64,000 nt of DNA from Macrostomum hystrix (taxonomy: Eukaryota > Platyhelminthes > Macrostomidae): the NCBI GenBank assembly GCA_950097015.1, contig CATNEN010000002.1:5969501-6033500 (forward strand), given 5' to 3'. The notes under the pieces are model-generated. The model saw only the letters and a list, made by a program, of their open reading frames with translations, searched no databases and was not told the DNA's origin. The translations under genes were made by a program, and so were the position numbers. Of the stretch, positions 11,815-22,000 are shown in pieces (within the stretch, counting starts at the first letter, position 1; each line of letters starts with the position of its first letter).

Positions 11815-14590
11815 CCTAGTCTCCTGTCCCTTGTCCATTGTCTCCTGTCCCTTGTCTCCTGTCCCTTGTCTCCTGTCCCTTGTCTCCTGTCCCTTGTCCA
11901 TTGTCTCCTGTCCCTTGTCTCCTGTCCCTTGTCTCCTGTCCCTTGTCTCCTGTCCCTTGTCCATTGTCTCCTGTCCCTTGTCTCCTGTCCCTTGTCCATT
12001 GTCTCCTGTCCCTTGTCTCCTGTCCCTTGTCTCCTGTCCCTTGTCTCCTGTCCCTTGTCTCCTGTCCCTTGTCTCCTGTCCCTTGTCTCCTGTCCCTTGT
12101 CCATTGTCTCCTGTCCCTTGTCTCCTGTCCCTTGTCTCCTGTCCCTTGTCTCCTGTCCCTTGTCTCTTGTCCCTTGTCCATTGTCTCCTGTCCCTTGTCT
12201 CCTGTCCCTTGTCTCCTGTCCCTTGTCTCCTGTCCCTTGTCTCTTGTCCCTTGTCTCCTGTCCCTTGTCTCCTGTCCCTTGTCTCCTGTCCCTTGTCTCC
12301 TGTCCCTTGTCTCCTGTCCCTTGTCTCCTGTCCCTTGTCTCCTGTCCCTTGTCTCCTGTCCCTTGTCTCCTGTCCCTTGTCTCCTGTCCCTTGTCTCCTG
12401 TCCCTTGTCTCCTGCCCCTTGTCTCCTGTCCCTTGTCTCCTGTCCCTTGTCTCCTGTCCCTTGTCTCCTGTCCCTTGTCCATTGTCTCCTGTCCCTTGTC
12501 TCCTGTCCCTTGTCCATTGTCTCCTGTCCCTTGTCTCCTGTCCCTTGTCTCCTGTCCCTTGTCTCTTGTCCCTTGTCTCCTGTCCCTTGTCTCTTGTCCC
12601 TTGTCTCCTGTCCTTTGTCCATTGTCTCCTGTCCCTTGTCTCCTGTCCCTTGTCCATTGTCTCCTGTCCCTTGTCTCCTGTCCCTTGTCTCCTGTCCCTT
12701 GTCTCTTGTCCCTTGTCTCCTTTCCCTTGTCTCCTGTCCCTTGTCTCCTGTCCCTTGTCTCCTGTCCCTTGTCTCTTGTCCCTTGTCTCCTGTCCTTTGT
12801 CTCCTGTCCCTTGTCCCTTGTCTCCTGTCCCTTGTCTCCTGTCCCTTGTCCATTGTCTCCTGTCCCTTGTCTCCTGTCCCTTGTCTCTTGTCCCTTGTCT
12901 CCTGTCCTTTGTCTCCTGTCCCTTGTCCATTGTCTCCTGTCCCTTGTCTCCTGTCCTTTGTTTCCTGTCCCTTGTCTCTTGTCCCTTGTCCCTTGTCTCC
13001 TGGCCCTTGTCTCCTGTCCCTTGTCTCTTGTCCCTTGTCTCCTGTCCCTTGTCTCCTGTCCCTTGTCTCCTGTCCCTTGTCTCCTGTCCCTTGTCCATTG
13101 TCTCCTGTCCCTTGTCTCCTGTCCCTTGTCCATTGTCTCCTGTCCCTTGTCTCCTGTCCCTTGTCTCCTGTCCCTTGTCTCTTGTCCCTTGTCTCCTGTC
13201 CCTTGTCTCTTGTCCCTTGTCTCCTGTCCTTTGTCCATTGTCTCCTGTCCCTTGTCTCCTGTCCCTTGTCCATTGTCTCCTGTCCCTTGTCTCCTGTCCC
13301 TTGTCTCCTGTCCCTTGTCTCTTGTCCCTTGTCTCCTGTCCCTTGTCTCCTGTCCCTTGTCTCCTGTCCCTTGTCTCCTGTCCCTTGTCTCTTGTCCCTT
13401 GTCTCCTGTCCTTTGTCTCCTGTCCCTTGTCCCTTGTCTCCTGTCCCTTGTCTCCTGTCCCTTGTCCATTGTCTCCTGTCCCTTGTCTCCTGTCCCTTGT
13501 CTCTTGTCCCTTGTCTCCTGTCCTTTGTCTCCTGTCCCTTGTCCATTGTCTCCTGTCCCTTGTCTCCTGTCCTTTGTTTCCTGTCCCTTGTCTCTTGTCC
13601 CTTGTCCCTTGTCTCCTGGCCCTTGTCTCCTGTCCCTTGTCTCTTGTCCCTTGTCTCCTGTCCCTTGTCTCCTGTCCCTTGTCCCTTGTCTCCTGTCCCT
13701 TGTCTCCTGTCCCTTGTTTCCGGTCCCTTGTCCCTTGTCTCCTGTCCCTTGTCTCCTGTCCCTTGTCTCCTGTCCCTTGTCTCCTGTCCCTTGTCTCCTG
13801 TCCCTTGTCTCCTGTCCCTTGTCTCCTGTCCCTTGTCTCCTGTCCCTTGTCTCCTGTCCCTTGTCTCCTGTCACTTGTCTCCTGTCCCTTGTCTCCTGTC
13901 CCTTGTCTCCTGTCCCTTGTCTCCTGTCCCTTGTCTCCTGTCCCTTGTCTCCTGTCCCTTGTCTCCTGTCCCTTGTCTCCTGTCCCTTGTCTCCTGTCCC
14001 TTGTCTCTTGTCCCTTGTCTCCTGTCCCTTGTCTCTTGTCCCTTGTACATTGTCTCCTGTCCCTTGTCTCCTGTCCCTTGTCTCCTGTCCCTTGTCTCCT
14101 GTCCCTTGTTTCCGGTCCCTTGTCCCTTGTCTCCTGTCCCTTGTCTCTTGTCCCTTGTCTCCTGTCCTTTGTTTCCTGTCCCTTGTCTCTTGTCCCTTGT
14201 CCCTTGTCTCCTGTCCCTTGTCTCTTGTCCCTTGTCTCCTGTCCCTTGTCTCTTGTCCCTTGTCCCTTGTCTCCTGTCCCTTGTCTCCTGTCCCTTGTCT
14301 CCTGTCCCTTGTCTCCTGTCCCTTGTCTCCTGTCCCTTGTCTCCTGTCCCTTGTCTCCTGTCCCTTGTCTCCTGTCCCTTGTCTCCTGTCCCTTGTCTCC
14401 TGTCCCTTGTCTCCTGTCCCTTGTCTCCTGTCCCTTGTCTCCTGTCCCTTGTCTCCTGTCCCTTGTCTCCTGTCCCTTGTCTCCTGTCCCTTGTCTCCTG
14501 TCCCTTGTCTCCTGTCCCTTGTCTCCTGTCCCTTGTCTCCTGTCCCTTGTCTCCTGTCCCTTGTTTCCTGTCCCTTGTTTCCTGTCCTCC
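11815..14590. repeat. Large 14-bp minisatellite with a 616-bp higher-order repeat
   Basis: Nearly 200 units of GTCTCCTGTCCCTT with variants (GTCTCTTGTCCCTT, GTCCATTGTC, GTCCTTTGTC). Rare variants recur in the same order: TCCTGGCCC occurs at about 12998 and again 616 bp later, which is 44 units, with the same neighbours. Because 14 is not divisible by 3 and units lack stops, several frames on both strands stay open for over 900 codons; these are not genes. Confidence 0.97.
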
Positions 14591-15155
14591 TCTCCTCCGG
14601 CCCTGCTCAGACTTTTGGCTGATTCGCTAGGCACCCTAAAATCCGCAATGAGGAGTGCTCAATCTTGACTCTCAGGTGTAAATAATCAGAAGCAAATTCA
14701 ACTGGGACAAGCGAATAAATTTGAGTTTGCACTTCGCAAAGGGATTTAATTTCAGAACGATAGAGTGCTACCATTTTGGATAATATTCGGAAAGGAAAAA
14801 CTTAATAAACACCAGCTAGCTTTCACCTTGAGTATTCTCAACTGATTCACCGAGAAAAGGAAAATGTAACAAAAAGTAGAGATTTTGAAATGGATCGCTG
14901 TAAAAGCAAAACCGGGATAAGAAATTTCATCCATGTCATCCGCTTTCCAGATTACATGTCATTTGAGGCTGAATGAATGCATGATAGTAAAATGTTTAGA
15001 TAAATAAAATATAGGCGATACGCTCGTCTCGTATCAAAGAAAAATAGAAGAAACGAAACAATTTGATTTAAATATAGCACAAAGGAATTAAATTAGAAAC
15101 TTTTTGGCCTGCTCATCAGTTTTGTTGTCATAAAATTGAGTACACTTTACTCAGC
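14591..15155. other. AT-rich intergenic sequence
   Basis: Between the large minisatellite and the MATH gene I see no exon with plausible splice sites, no RNA gene and no transposon end. It would include the 3' flank of the minus-strand gene that ends at 15156. Confidence 0.5.
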
Positions 15156-15755
15156 TCAGATCAGTTGAATGCTCAGGTAGAGGCAGGTGCTGTCATCAGC
15201 CATCGACTGCCGCAGCCAATCTTCCGGGAGCGGCACCTCGCAGCAGCGGGTCGCAGCTTCGTCGCCTGCCAGTCTCGGATTGGCGATGTCGCTGCGGAAC
15301 AGCTGGGCTTCGCCGAAATTCAGCTGGGTAAATCCGCGCCTAGCACCAAACTGAGCTGAAAAATCACCCGGCGGCCAGGTGAGCTGGTCATCGAACTCTC
15401 CGCTGACAGCCAGCACAGCCAGTGAGGCCTTCAAGTTCTCAATGAGCAGTCTCAGCTGGAATGTGTACTGCCGCTTAAGGAAGATGTTCGACTTCAGCCG
15501 GACCGGACACCGAAGGCTGAGCTTCGCCCAATTCGCGGGTTCAAATACCTTCAGTATGGTCTCGCCGTCGTCCGGTGGTTGGGTGCCGTCGATCACTGTC
15601 TGGATGTCGTTGTGCAGTTCTTGGGCCTGATCTTTGCGACTCGCAAACGACGGATCATCTTCCGTGGTCAACAGCGCGTCATTCAGAGCTCTGATGGCAT
15701 CCCGCTTCAGCTGGTCAATCGAGTTCAGGTCGTGTGCTCTGTGACTGTTCTCCAT
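15156..15755 (-). CDS. Small intronless protein with a divergent MATH (TRAF-C) domain
   Basis: Single frame of 199 residues from ATG 15755. Residues 1-65 are a charged, helical-looking lead. From about residue 70 the pattern follows a MATH fold: WAKLSLRCPVRL, then YTFQLRLLIEN, then VSGEFDDQLTWPP, matching the family's bulky-LYLNG and RGEYD-LLPWPF strands, and ending WLRQSMADDSTCLYLSIQL like the terminal YIKDDTLFIK strand. There is no RING or zinc finger. It could be a stand-alone MATH adaptor or a TRAF relic. It lies close to three other MATH-containing genes. The domain call is inference from strand order. Confidence 0.62.
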   Translation of the reverse strand: MENSHRAHDLNSIDQLKRDAIRALNDALLTTEDDPSFASRKDQAQELHNDIQTVIDGTQPPDDGETILKVFEPANWAKLSLRCPVRLKSNIFLKRQYTFQLRLLIENLKASLAVLAVSGEFDDQLTWPPGDFSAQFGARRGFTQLNFGEAQLFRSDIANPRLAGDEAATRCCEVPLPEDWLRQSMADDSTCLYLSIQLI

Positions 15756-16296
15756 CCTTTAAACTATTAAACTCAAACTACGAACATAGGAATAATACTG
15801 TACCTAGTCTAGCTAGTCAAAAATGAAGGTTTTATAGGTGACGCCAAAACTACGGCCAGTTGTGTCTCGTGGTATTTCCGCGCTTCTGATTTCAAGTACA
15901 AACAGTTTGTGCAAGTACAATTAGAGAGCGTTCAACAGCCGGAAAGAATTGGTTTCTAAAAATAGCCTAACTTAACTTCGTCTCTCAGGAATACCCGTGG
16001 AATCGCCAAATAATCAACCAATATAGCTTAGAATTAGCCGATAATCCTTGCATGCACATGCAAGTATACTTAAAATGGAGCTCTAGACTTATTTAGATTT
16101 GGCTAAGAGAGAACACGAATTAATAAGGCTTCAATAGCTTTGCAAAAGTTGTGAAATTGGGTTTTCTCAGAAAAAAACTTGCAGTCGAAGAAATTTTGTT
16201 CTTTGAGTCTTGTTTTAGCAAATTGATCTCATCTGCTAAAATATTTAACCTCATTGGGGCGAATATCTGTAAATATCTGTAATCTGTAATTTACAG
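15756..16296. other. AT-rich 5' flank of the MATH gene
   Basis: No gene or element is recognised. It lies upstream of the minus-strand MATH gene and ends at the left terminus of a hAT-type MITE. Confidence 0.5.
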
Positions 16297-16769
16297 CAGG
16301 GGTCGGCAAACTCCGGCCCGCGGGCCAGATGCGGCACTCAAAGCTCCCACATCCGGCACGTTGCCCCTTCCTACACCTACAGTATCCTGTTTCATCTTTC
16401 CCATCTCATCTCTCCTTGTTCTCGTCTCTCCCATATCTCATCTCTCCCCTGTCTCGTCTATCCCGAGTCGTATCTCTCCCTTGTCTCGTCTTTCTCGAGT
16501 CTTATCTCTCCCGTCTCTTATCCCTTCCCATCTCATCTTATCTCATCTTATATTATCTTCTCCGCTGTCTCATCTATACCGTGTCTCATCTCTCCCGTGT
16601 CTCATCTCTCCCGAGTCTTATCACTCCCGTGTCTCATCTCTCCCGTGTCTCATCTCTCCCCTGTCTCATCTCTCCCGTGTCTCATCTCTCCCCTATCTAA
16701 TATTTCTATTGTCAATGCGGCCGGTGTTCTCTCTTTTAGCCCGCTAGCTAATAAGTTTGCCGACCCCTG
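16297..16769 (+). mobile_element. hAT-type MITE carrying an internal 16-bp minisatellite (family M1)
   Basis: Termini are perfect 16-bp inverted repeats (CAGGGGTCGGCAAACT at the left, its complement at the right). The flanks ATTTACAG (16289-16296) and CTTTACAT (16770-16777) agree at six of eight positions and fit the hAT duplication pattern nTnnnnAn. After the GC-rich end (GGCCCGCGGGCC) the interior is a decayed array of CTCATCTCTCCCGTGT units. No transposase is encoded. Confidence 0.88.
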
Positions 16770-16771
16770 CT

Positions 16772-16955
16772 TTACATTGCCGTGAGCTTAGCAATGAGCT
16801 GTTGGATAAGCTCGCCAAGGTTGGTGACAATCCTGGAAGCGGCCATCGGGTGATCCGACTGACCACCGTCTCCCGGGGCCAATGTAAACGACGACTTAAG
16901 GCACCGCCGTCGCATATTGTTATCGTTCTGGGAAATCCCCTGAAAAGACATGGCA
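16772..16955 (-). CDS. Possible terminal coding exon, unrecognised
   Basis: A minus-strand frame follows a good acceptor (CATGTCTTTTCAG, ending near 16956) and runs to a TAA at 16772. It contains RRRCLKSSFTLAPGDGG and ends RIVTNLGELIQQLIAKLTAM, which looks amphipathic. The MITE next door is inserted at this stop codon. I recognise no family and found no upstream exon. The plus strand is also open here (to a stop at 16990), so strand is not secure. Confidence 0.28.
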
Positions 16956-17154
16956 TTTTCGTGGTCACGCCGTGCAAAAAGGAACTCTGAACTGACAATG
17001 CCGCGGAAATCCCGCGATTCTGCAAGATGTACATTTAGTGGATGTGGCAAGCTCCAAAGTACAGCGTGCTATAAATAGCCACTAGTTCCAAATTAAAAAG
17101 TTTCGTTGAAATGCACATTCAGAATCTAGAAGTATAGAAAGTTCCAAGTACATT

Positions 17155-17212
17155 TAAGGCCACGGATCGCCACGGAATCGCCGCGGATCGCCGCGGAATC
17201 GCCGCGGATTTT
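17155..17212. repeat. Short CpG-rich repeat upstream of a MATH gene
   Basis: Units of the type GGATCGCCGCGGAATCGCCG repeat about three times in otherwise AT-rich sequence, roughly 90 bp before the start codon at 17301. They contain several CCGCGG sites and could lie in the promoter or 5' UTR. Function is unknown. Confidence 0.6.
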
Positions 17213-17300
17213 TTGATTGCTGAATATCAAAACAACACAATGCGATTACAAGTGACCAGAGATTGTGACACAATAGCGGATCCGGACTTTAGAAGCGAAA

Positions 17301-18421
17301 ATGACTGCTAGTGGTGAAGACGAGGACGCCATTTCAAAGATCACTCGGCAGATACAAGACTTGGAGTGTAGAATTCGCGCTGTTGCCAGCAGTGTGGCAA
17401 ACTGGCAGCGCACAATCAGCAACTGGAAGAGCGACCTACACCTGGTGATGCAGCCGGAGTTCCTCGAGACCTGCTGCCACCTGCTGGAGCTGCGGGCAAC
17501 GCCGAAATGGATTAGAGATCGCTTCGTGTGGAAAATCTACTATCCTTACCTGAGACTGCGGCAGGGCGTCAGGCAGCTGACTTCGCCGGAGTTCGAGTGG
17601 GCCAGTCATGGTGCTCGGTTCCGCCTGCAGCTGCGCCCAGTGACGCTGGCCACCGCAACCGACGTGGATGAGGCTTCGCTAGAGGTGGAGCTGCTGCTGC
17701 AACCGGTAAATTAGCTCCTACCTACTAATAATTGCAGGAGGGATGCGGGCAATGGCACATAATTTGGTGACACTAGACCCGCAGCCAGCGAGGAGGCAAT
17801 TCTGAACATTTCGCTGACTCCAGGAATGCACGCACACAGATACGGTGTGTACATCTGCCCTGACTTTCTCATGTCAGGCATTGTACACTCTCACTTCGCC
17901 TTGGAGGTTGTCTCAGGGACCACCGTAGTGTGAGAGGCAAACATCGCACAATCGCACTGCCACTCACCCCCTAATTAGCTTCTAGATGAGGTACCAATTA
18001 CACCTAGCTCATTTCGGCGAGTGGCACAGCTATTCTATGGCGCTTCTATACAGGCTGTGTACAGCACTTCAGTCAGTGGACAGGATTGGTCAGTCAGTGA
18101 TAAAAACTCAAACTTCGTGTTTCGCAGGGCAATCTCGACGACATTACCTGCTGGCCACTGAGAGCGAGGCTGCAGGTGCGCCTGATCGACCTGCTGGACA
18201 CTCGCCATGGTCCCACCGGCCAGTCCGAGACTTTCAGCGTCGACAGGCGCATGCCGGACGAAGGCGGTCGAGTCAACCAGAGAAGCTGCTGCCTGGTGCG
18301 CGACTGGTCAGTGAAGCTGCGGGATCTCCGCTGCGGGCTAGTGGATGAACAGGTTCCCGGAGGTCGCTTTGTGCGCAGCGAAGCAGCTTACCTGGAGGCC
18401 GCAATTAGTGAACAATCTTGA
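17301..18421 (+). CDS. Two-exon protein with a coiled lead and a divergent MATH domain
   Basis: Exon 1 is 17301-17705 (donor GTAAAT) and exon 2 is 18128-18421 (acceptor TTTCGCAG), phase 0, 232 residues. Residues 10-50 form a likely helix with tryptophans. From about residue 98 the MATH pattern appears: FEWASHGARFRLQLRP, then LEVELLLQP joined across the splice to GNLDDITCWPLRARLQVRL, which parallels the GEYD-LLPWPF-KVTL block of TRAF-C domains. The rest includes VNQRSCCLVRDWSVKLRDL. There is no RING. The intron is mostly an inverted S1 SINE plus an S2 remnant. It is divergently arranged with the MATH gene at 15156 and convergent with TRAF copy A. Confidence 0.6.
17732..17975 (-). mobile_element. 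SINE family S1, inverted, internally deleted
   Basis: It starts TGCAGGAGGGATGCGGGCAA and ends at the reversed head (GCCACTCACCCCCTA). The segment between the CAGTGTACAC block and the head is shortened compared with the 8713 copy. It fills the first half of the MATH gene intron (17706-18127); S2-like sequence (CAGTCAGTGGACAGG) follows at about 18020-18110. Confidence 0.8.
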
Positions 18422-19090
18422 AGCAGCAGATAGATGTTGAAACCCGTGAAGACCAAGCATAAACCAAAGGACTTGGTAATTTTCACTGTCGAAAAGCGAT
18501 TTCCTCGTCTTTTCAAGACACCAATTCAAAAATAAGAATCTAAGTTTCCAAATCTCGTCAAATATAATTGTAAAGAATATTTTTTTTATAAAATGCTTTT
18601 TACTGTCTCGCCCGTTCAGCTTTTCCGTAACGGTCAAATAATGGAACAGAAAATGCAGATAAAAATATTTCATGATGATGCATTTGCTACCATGAAGACT
18701 TCTATGAAATAGTCCTATTTTATTCAAGCATAGTTCTAACAGATTTTATAGTGTTACACTGGGTTCGTGATTAAAACTCACAAACTGCATTTCAACAAGG
18801 TGTTTGAAAAATCTTCAACTATTAAGAGGCGATATTTTTTGGCTGGGCATACACGATTTCGTTTTAACGGAGAACAAATTTTATGTTTTATTGTTTAAAA
18901 GCAATCCAGTTTCTCAATCCTGAAGCTCCGATGAAAAAACAATGATTTCTGAAACTACGCTCGTACAACTAGTGTCAAATAGTTGGCCTGAAACTAGACC
19001 AAGCAGCATATAATGCCATAAAAAAAAAGTTTTACATCACCATCAATAAGAAAATATTTCTTTACAGACAGCCAAGCTGGTTCATCTTTC
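18422..19090. other. AT-rich region between convergent genes
   Basis: No coding or element signal. A TTTATT at about 18887 reads AATAAA on the minus strand about 200 bp beyond the TRAF copy A stop and is a candidate polyadenylation signal. Confidence 0.45.
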
Positions 19091-22000
19091 TCATCGATCT
19101 CGCCGAGCATAACCTTCAAGAGGCGGCTCGACCATGATGTCAACGTAAATGATATCGTTTCTGACATACTCGTCAAGGCTGTCAACGCCAATTAACTCAG
19201 GAACCGAAGCAGCAACCAGGTCCTGCCCAGCGACCAGAATCTCCGTCGATTTAACTGTGACGAGCACATCGCGACGAAAATCCAACCGGTGCATGAGGCG
19301 GAAAGTGACTTCGGCGCCAGGTCGCCAGCACCGGTCTAATCGGCCGTCGTACTCGCCCTGGATGAGCACCAGCTGGACTGACACGTGGCTGCCCTCCACA
19401 CCGTCGCCGCCGTTGAGGAACAGTCGAACGCGGAACATGTAGCCGTACCGACTGGACACGAAGGGCGGCGAGAACAGAGAGGCCGGCGAGCCGCTCCTCG
19501 CCTCACTGCGCCTCGCGGCGACACCTGTCACCTTCCACGTCAGGCAGCCGTCGAATGAAGTCTGCTCAAGGATTTCAAATCGCAGCTCAATCGAGCGCAT
19601 CTGCTCAAGAATGCGAGCAGTGTCCGCGGTCGAGGCAGATTGCGCTGCCGCCACATTCGAAGGACCCGTCGACCCAGACGATCTGTCAGCTGCCTCCAGC
19701 TGTCGCAGCTTGTCGTCCATGTTCTTCAGCATGGTCTTGAAGGCGTTGTATCCGCCGAACGCCTTCATCAGCTCTTCCAGCTCCATTGTAGTCAGCGCCC
19801 AAGAGGCCACATTCGGCTGAAGACTCTTGAACTTGGAAAAGATGTTCATCGCCTTTCTCTCCTGCTCCTTCATTTCCTTAGTCAGCGTTTCCATAGAAAC
19901 TGGCGTGGCAGACACCGCAGAAGCCCCGACCGAGGCAGCGGCAGCAGCCCCAGAGGGGACGTTGAACGAGCTGAGTTGAGCGTTCGCTTTCAACCGTCGA
20001 TCGATCAGCTCCAGGTGCTTGTCAGCCTCATCAGAGAAGTGAGCTGGCAGCTCAGCAGCCGGTGCACAAAAGTCGCAGCCCAGGTGAGCGAACTTGCACT
20101 GCGTCGGCTTCAGGCGGCATTCGGTGAGGTGCTTGAGAAAGCTCTGCCGGTTGTACATGCCTTCGTGGCAGTGCGGACAGGGGCCCGTGAACTCCTGACA
20201 GCAGGCAATTGACTGAAGGCTCAGGTGCTCATTTTCCATCAGGTAGGCCACCACCTGAGAGTTAACAAAAAGTAATCAATGAACATTTGTAAGCATTGAA
20301 TACAGGTAAAATAAAAAAATATCCGTGTTCTGTCAGACAAGCTTTTTAGTACCTGCACTCAAGTTACATTGAGGCATTGAATAACAAACAAAGCGAAGAA
20401 ATAATTAGAAAGTTGCAATCTATTGACGCACACGATGGAGAATCCCTGGAAAATTTGTTCTCGAGCTTGACCAACCTGCTTAGAGACTCAGCGGCAGAAA
20501 GCTGCGCAAAGACAATCATTCCGAATAAGTTCTGGACAAATAGAGATGAGACCCTAAGAAACTTGAGCAAATCATTAAAGTACGTGGCCAGGAAAAAAAG
20601 ACGTAGACCAACTGACAGCGCGCTGGCATCAGAATATAATGGGCTAGCGAAAAAATACAAACAACAGCTCAAGAAACTTAAGCAGATGGACATAAATGAC
20701 TGCATTCAGAAAATGGCGGCCAACGGAACCTCAAAGGGATTCTGGTCCGGTCTTAGAAGAGCAGAAGAGTTGCTGTTCCCCAGCAAGCGACTTAACAGAT
20801 CTCAAGCCCCAATCGCTGACATCGCGGACAACCTAACCAAAGTATTTAACGCACATCCTTCTTCGGGAACCCAGCCGCATCGCACAGATGAAGCAGTTAG
20901 TCCTGAAGATTTAATTAGCTGCGTAGATCTCGATAGAGCAGTTAAAAAGCTAAAGAGAAGAAAGGCTGCAGGAATAGATGGTATAACAAATGAGCTCATT
21001 ATCTACGGACAAGAGATGCTATAACCCGTACTTCTGAAGCTATTTAACTAAAGCGTAAGACTTGGCCAAACTCCTGCACAGTGGTCAAATGCCCCAATCA
21101 CACCGATTTATAAAAAGGGATCCCGTAGTGACCCCAAAAACTACAGACCCATAAGCGTGCTGCCTGCCCTGGCTCGCCTGTTTGCCTCACTTATCTATGA
21201 AAAGCTAGAAACTCATATTCGCACCCTCGACTTGCTTTCAGCCAGTCAAATAGGAAATAGAAAGGGCTACCGAACTTCAGACCACATTGCCACTCTCTTG
21301 ACGTTGATCCACAACAAAAAGCGTCGCAAAAGGCCATTTCACTTAGTGTTCTTTGACTTAAAAAGCGCATTTGACATGGTCCACCATCCAACACTTTTCC
21401 AACGACTTAGGGAGTTAAAGGTCAGCCCAGAAATAATCGAAGCAATACAAAGCATGTACTCAGGAGCTAAATTCCAACTGAAGATCTCAGATGGCCAAGC
21501 AACTAAGGCAAGGAGCATAACAAATGGAGTAAGACAAGGCTGTCCCCTATCCCCTCTACTCTTCTCACTATATATAGATCCTTTGAGCACAATGCTAAGG
21601 GATTCATTTCGCAGCGACACCTTCATTAAAGATGAACAAATCAACAACTTGCTATACTGCGATGATTTAGTGATCTTTGGAGAGAATCCTCGAGAGTTGC
21701 AGAAGGGCCTCGATAAAGTGTCAGAATTTTGTCAGAGCCACAAGCTAGAAATCAATATGCAAAAAACTAAGGTTATTAGCTGCTGCCCTGACCCATCAAA
21801 GACGGCTAACAAACTATTTCTGCAGGGACAACTGTCAGATAGCGTCAAAGAATGGAAATATCTTGGCTTTCACATCAATGCTAAAGGAACCGTGGATTCC
21901 CATGCTACAGAGATTAACAAAAAATGTGGATATCCTATTCTTCTCTTAAGGAAATTAGCTAGCCATGGGGCGGTCAGATACAATCAGCTCATGCTGTACT

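Noticed and set aside
11727-14668. Open frames of over 900 codons in several frames on both strands
   Set aside because: They are produced by a stop-free 14-bp tandem repeat; five overlapping frames cannot all be genes, and unit variants do not respect codons.
19555-20212. Plus-strand open frames across the TRAF exons (and 26703-27360)
   Set aside because: They are shadows of the minus-strand TRAF coding sequence, which has clear domain support.
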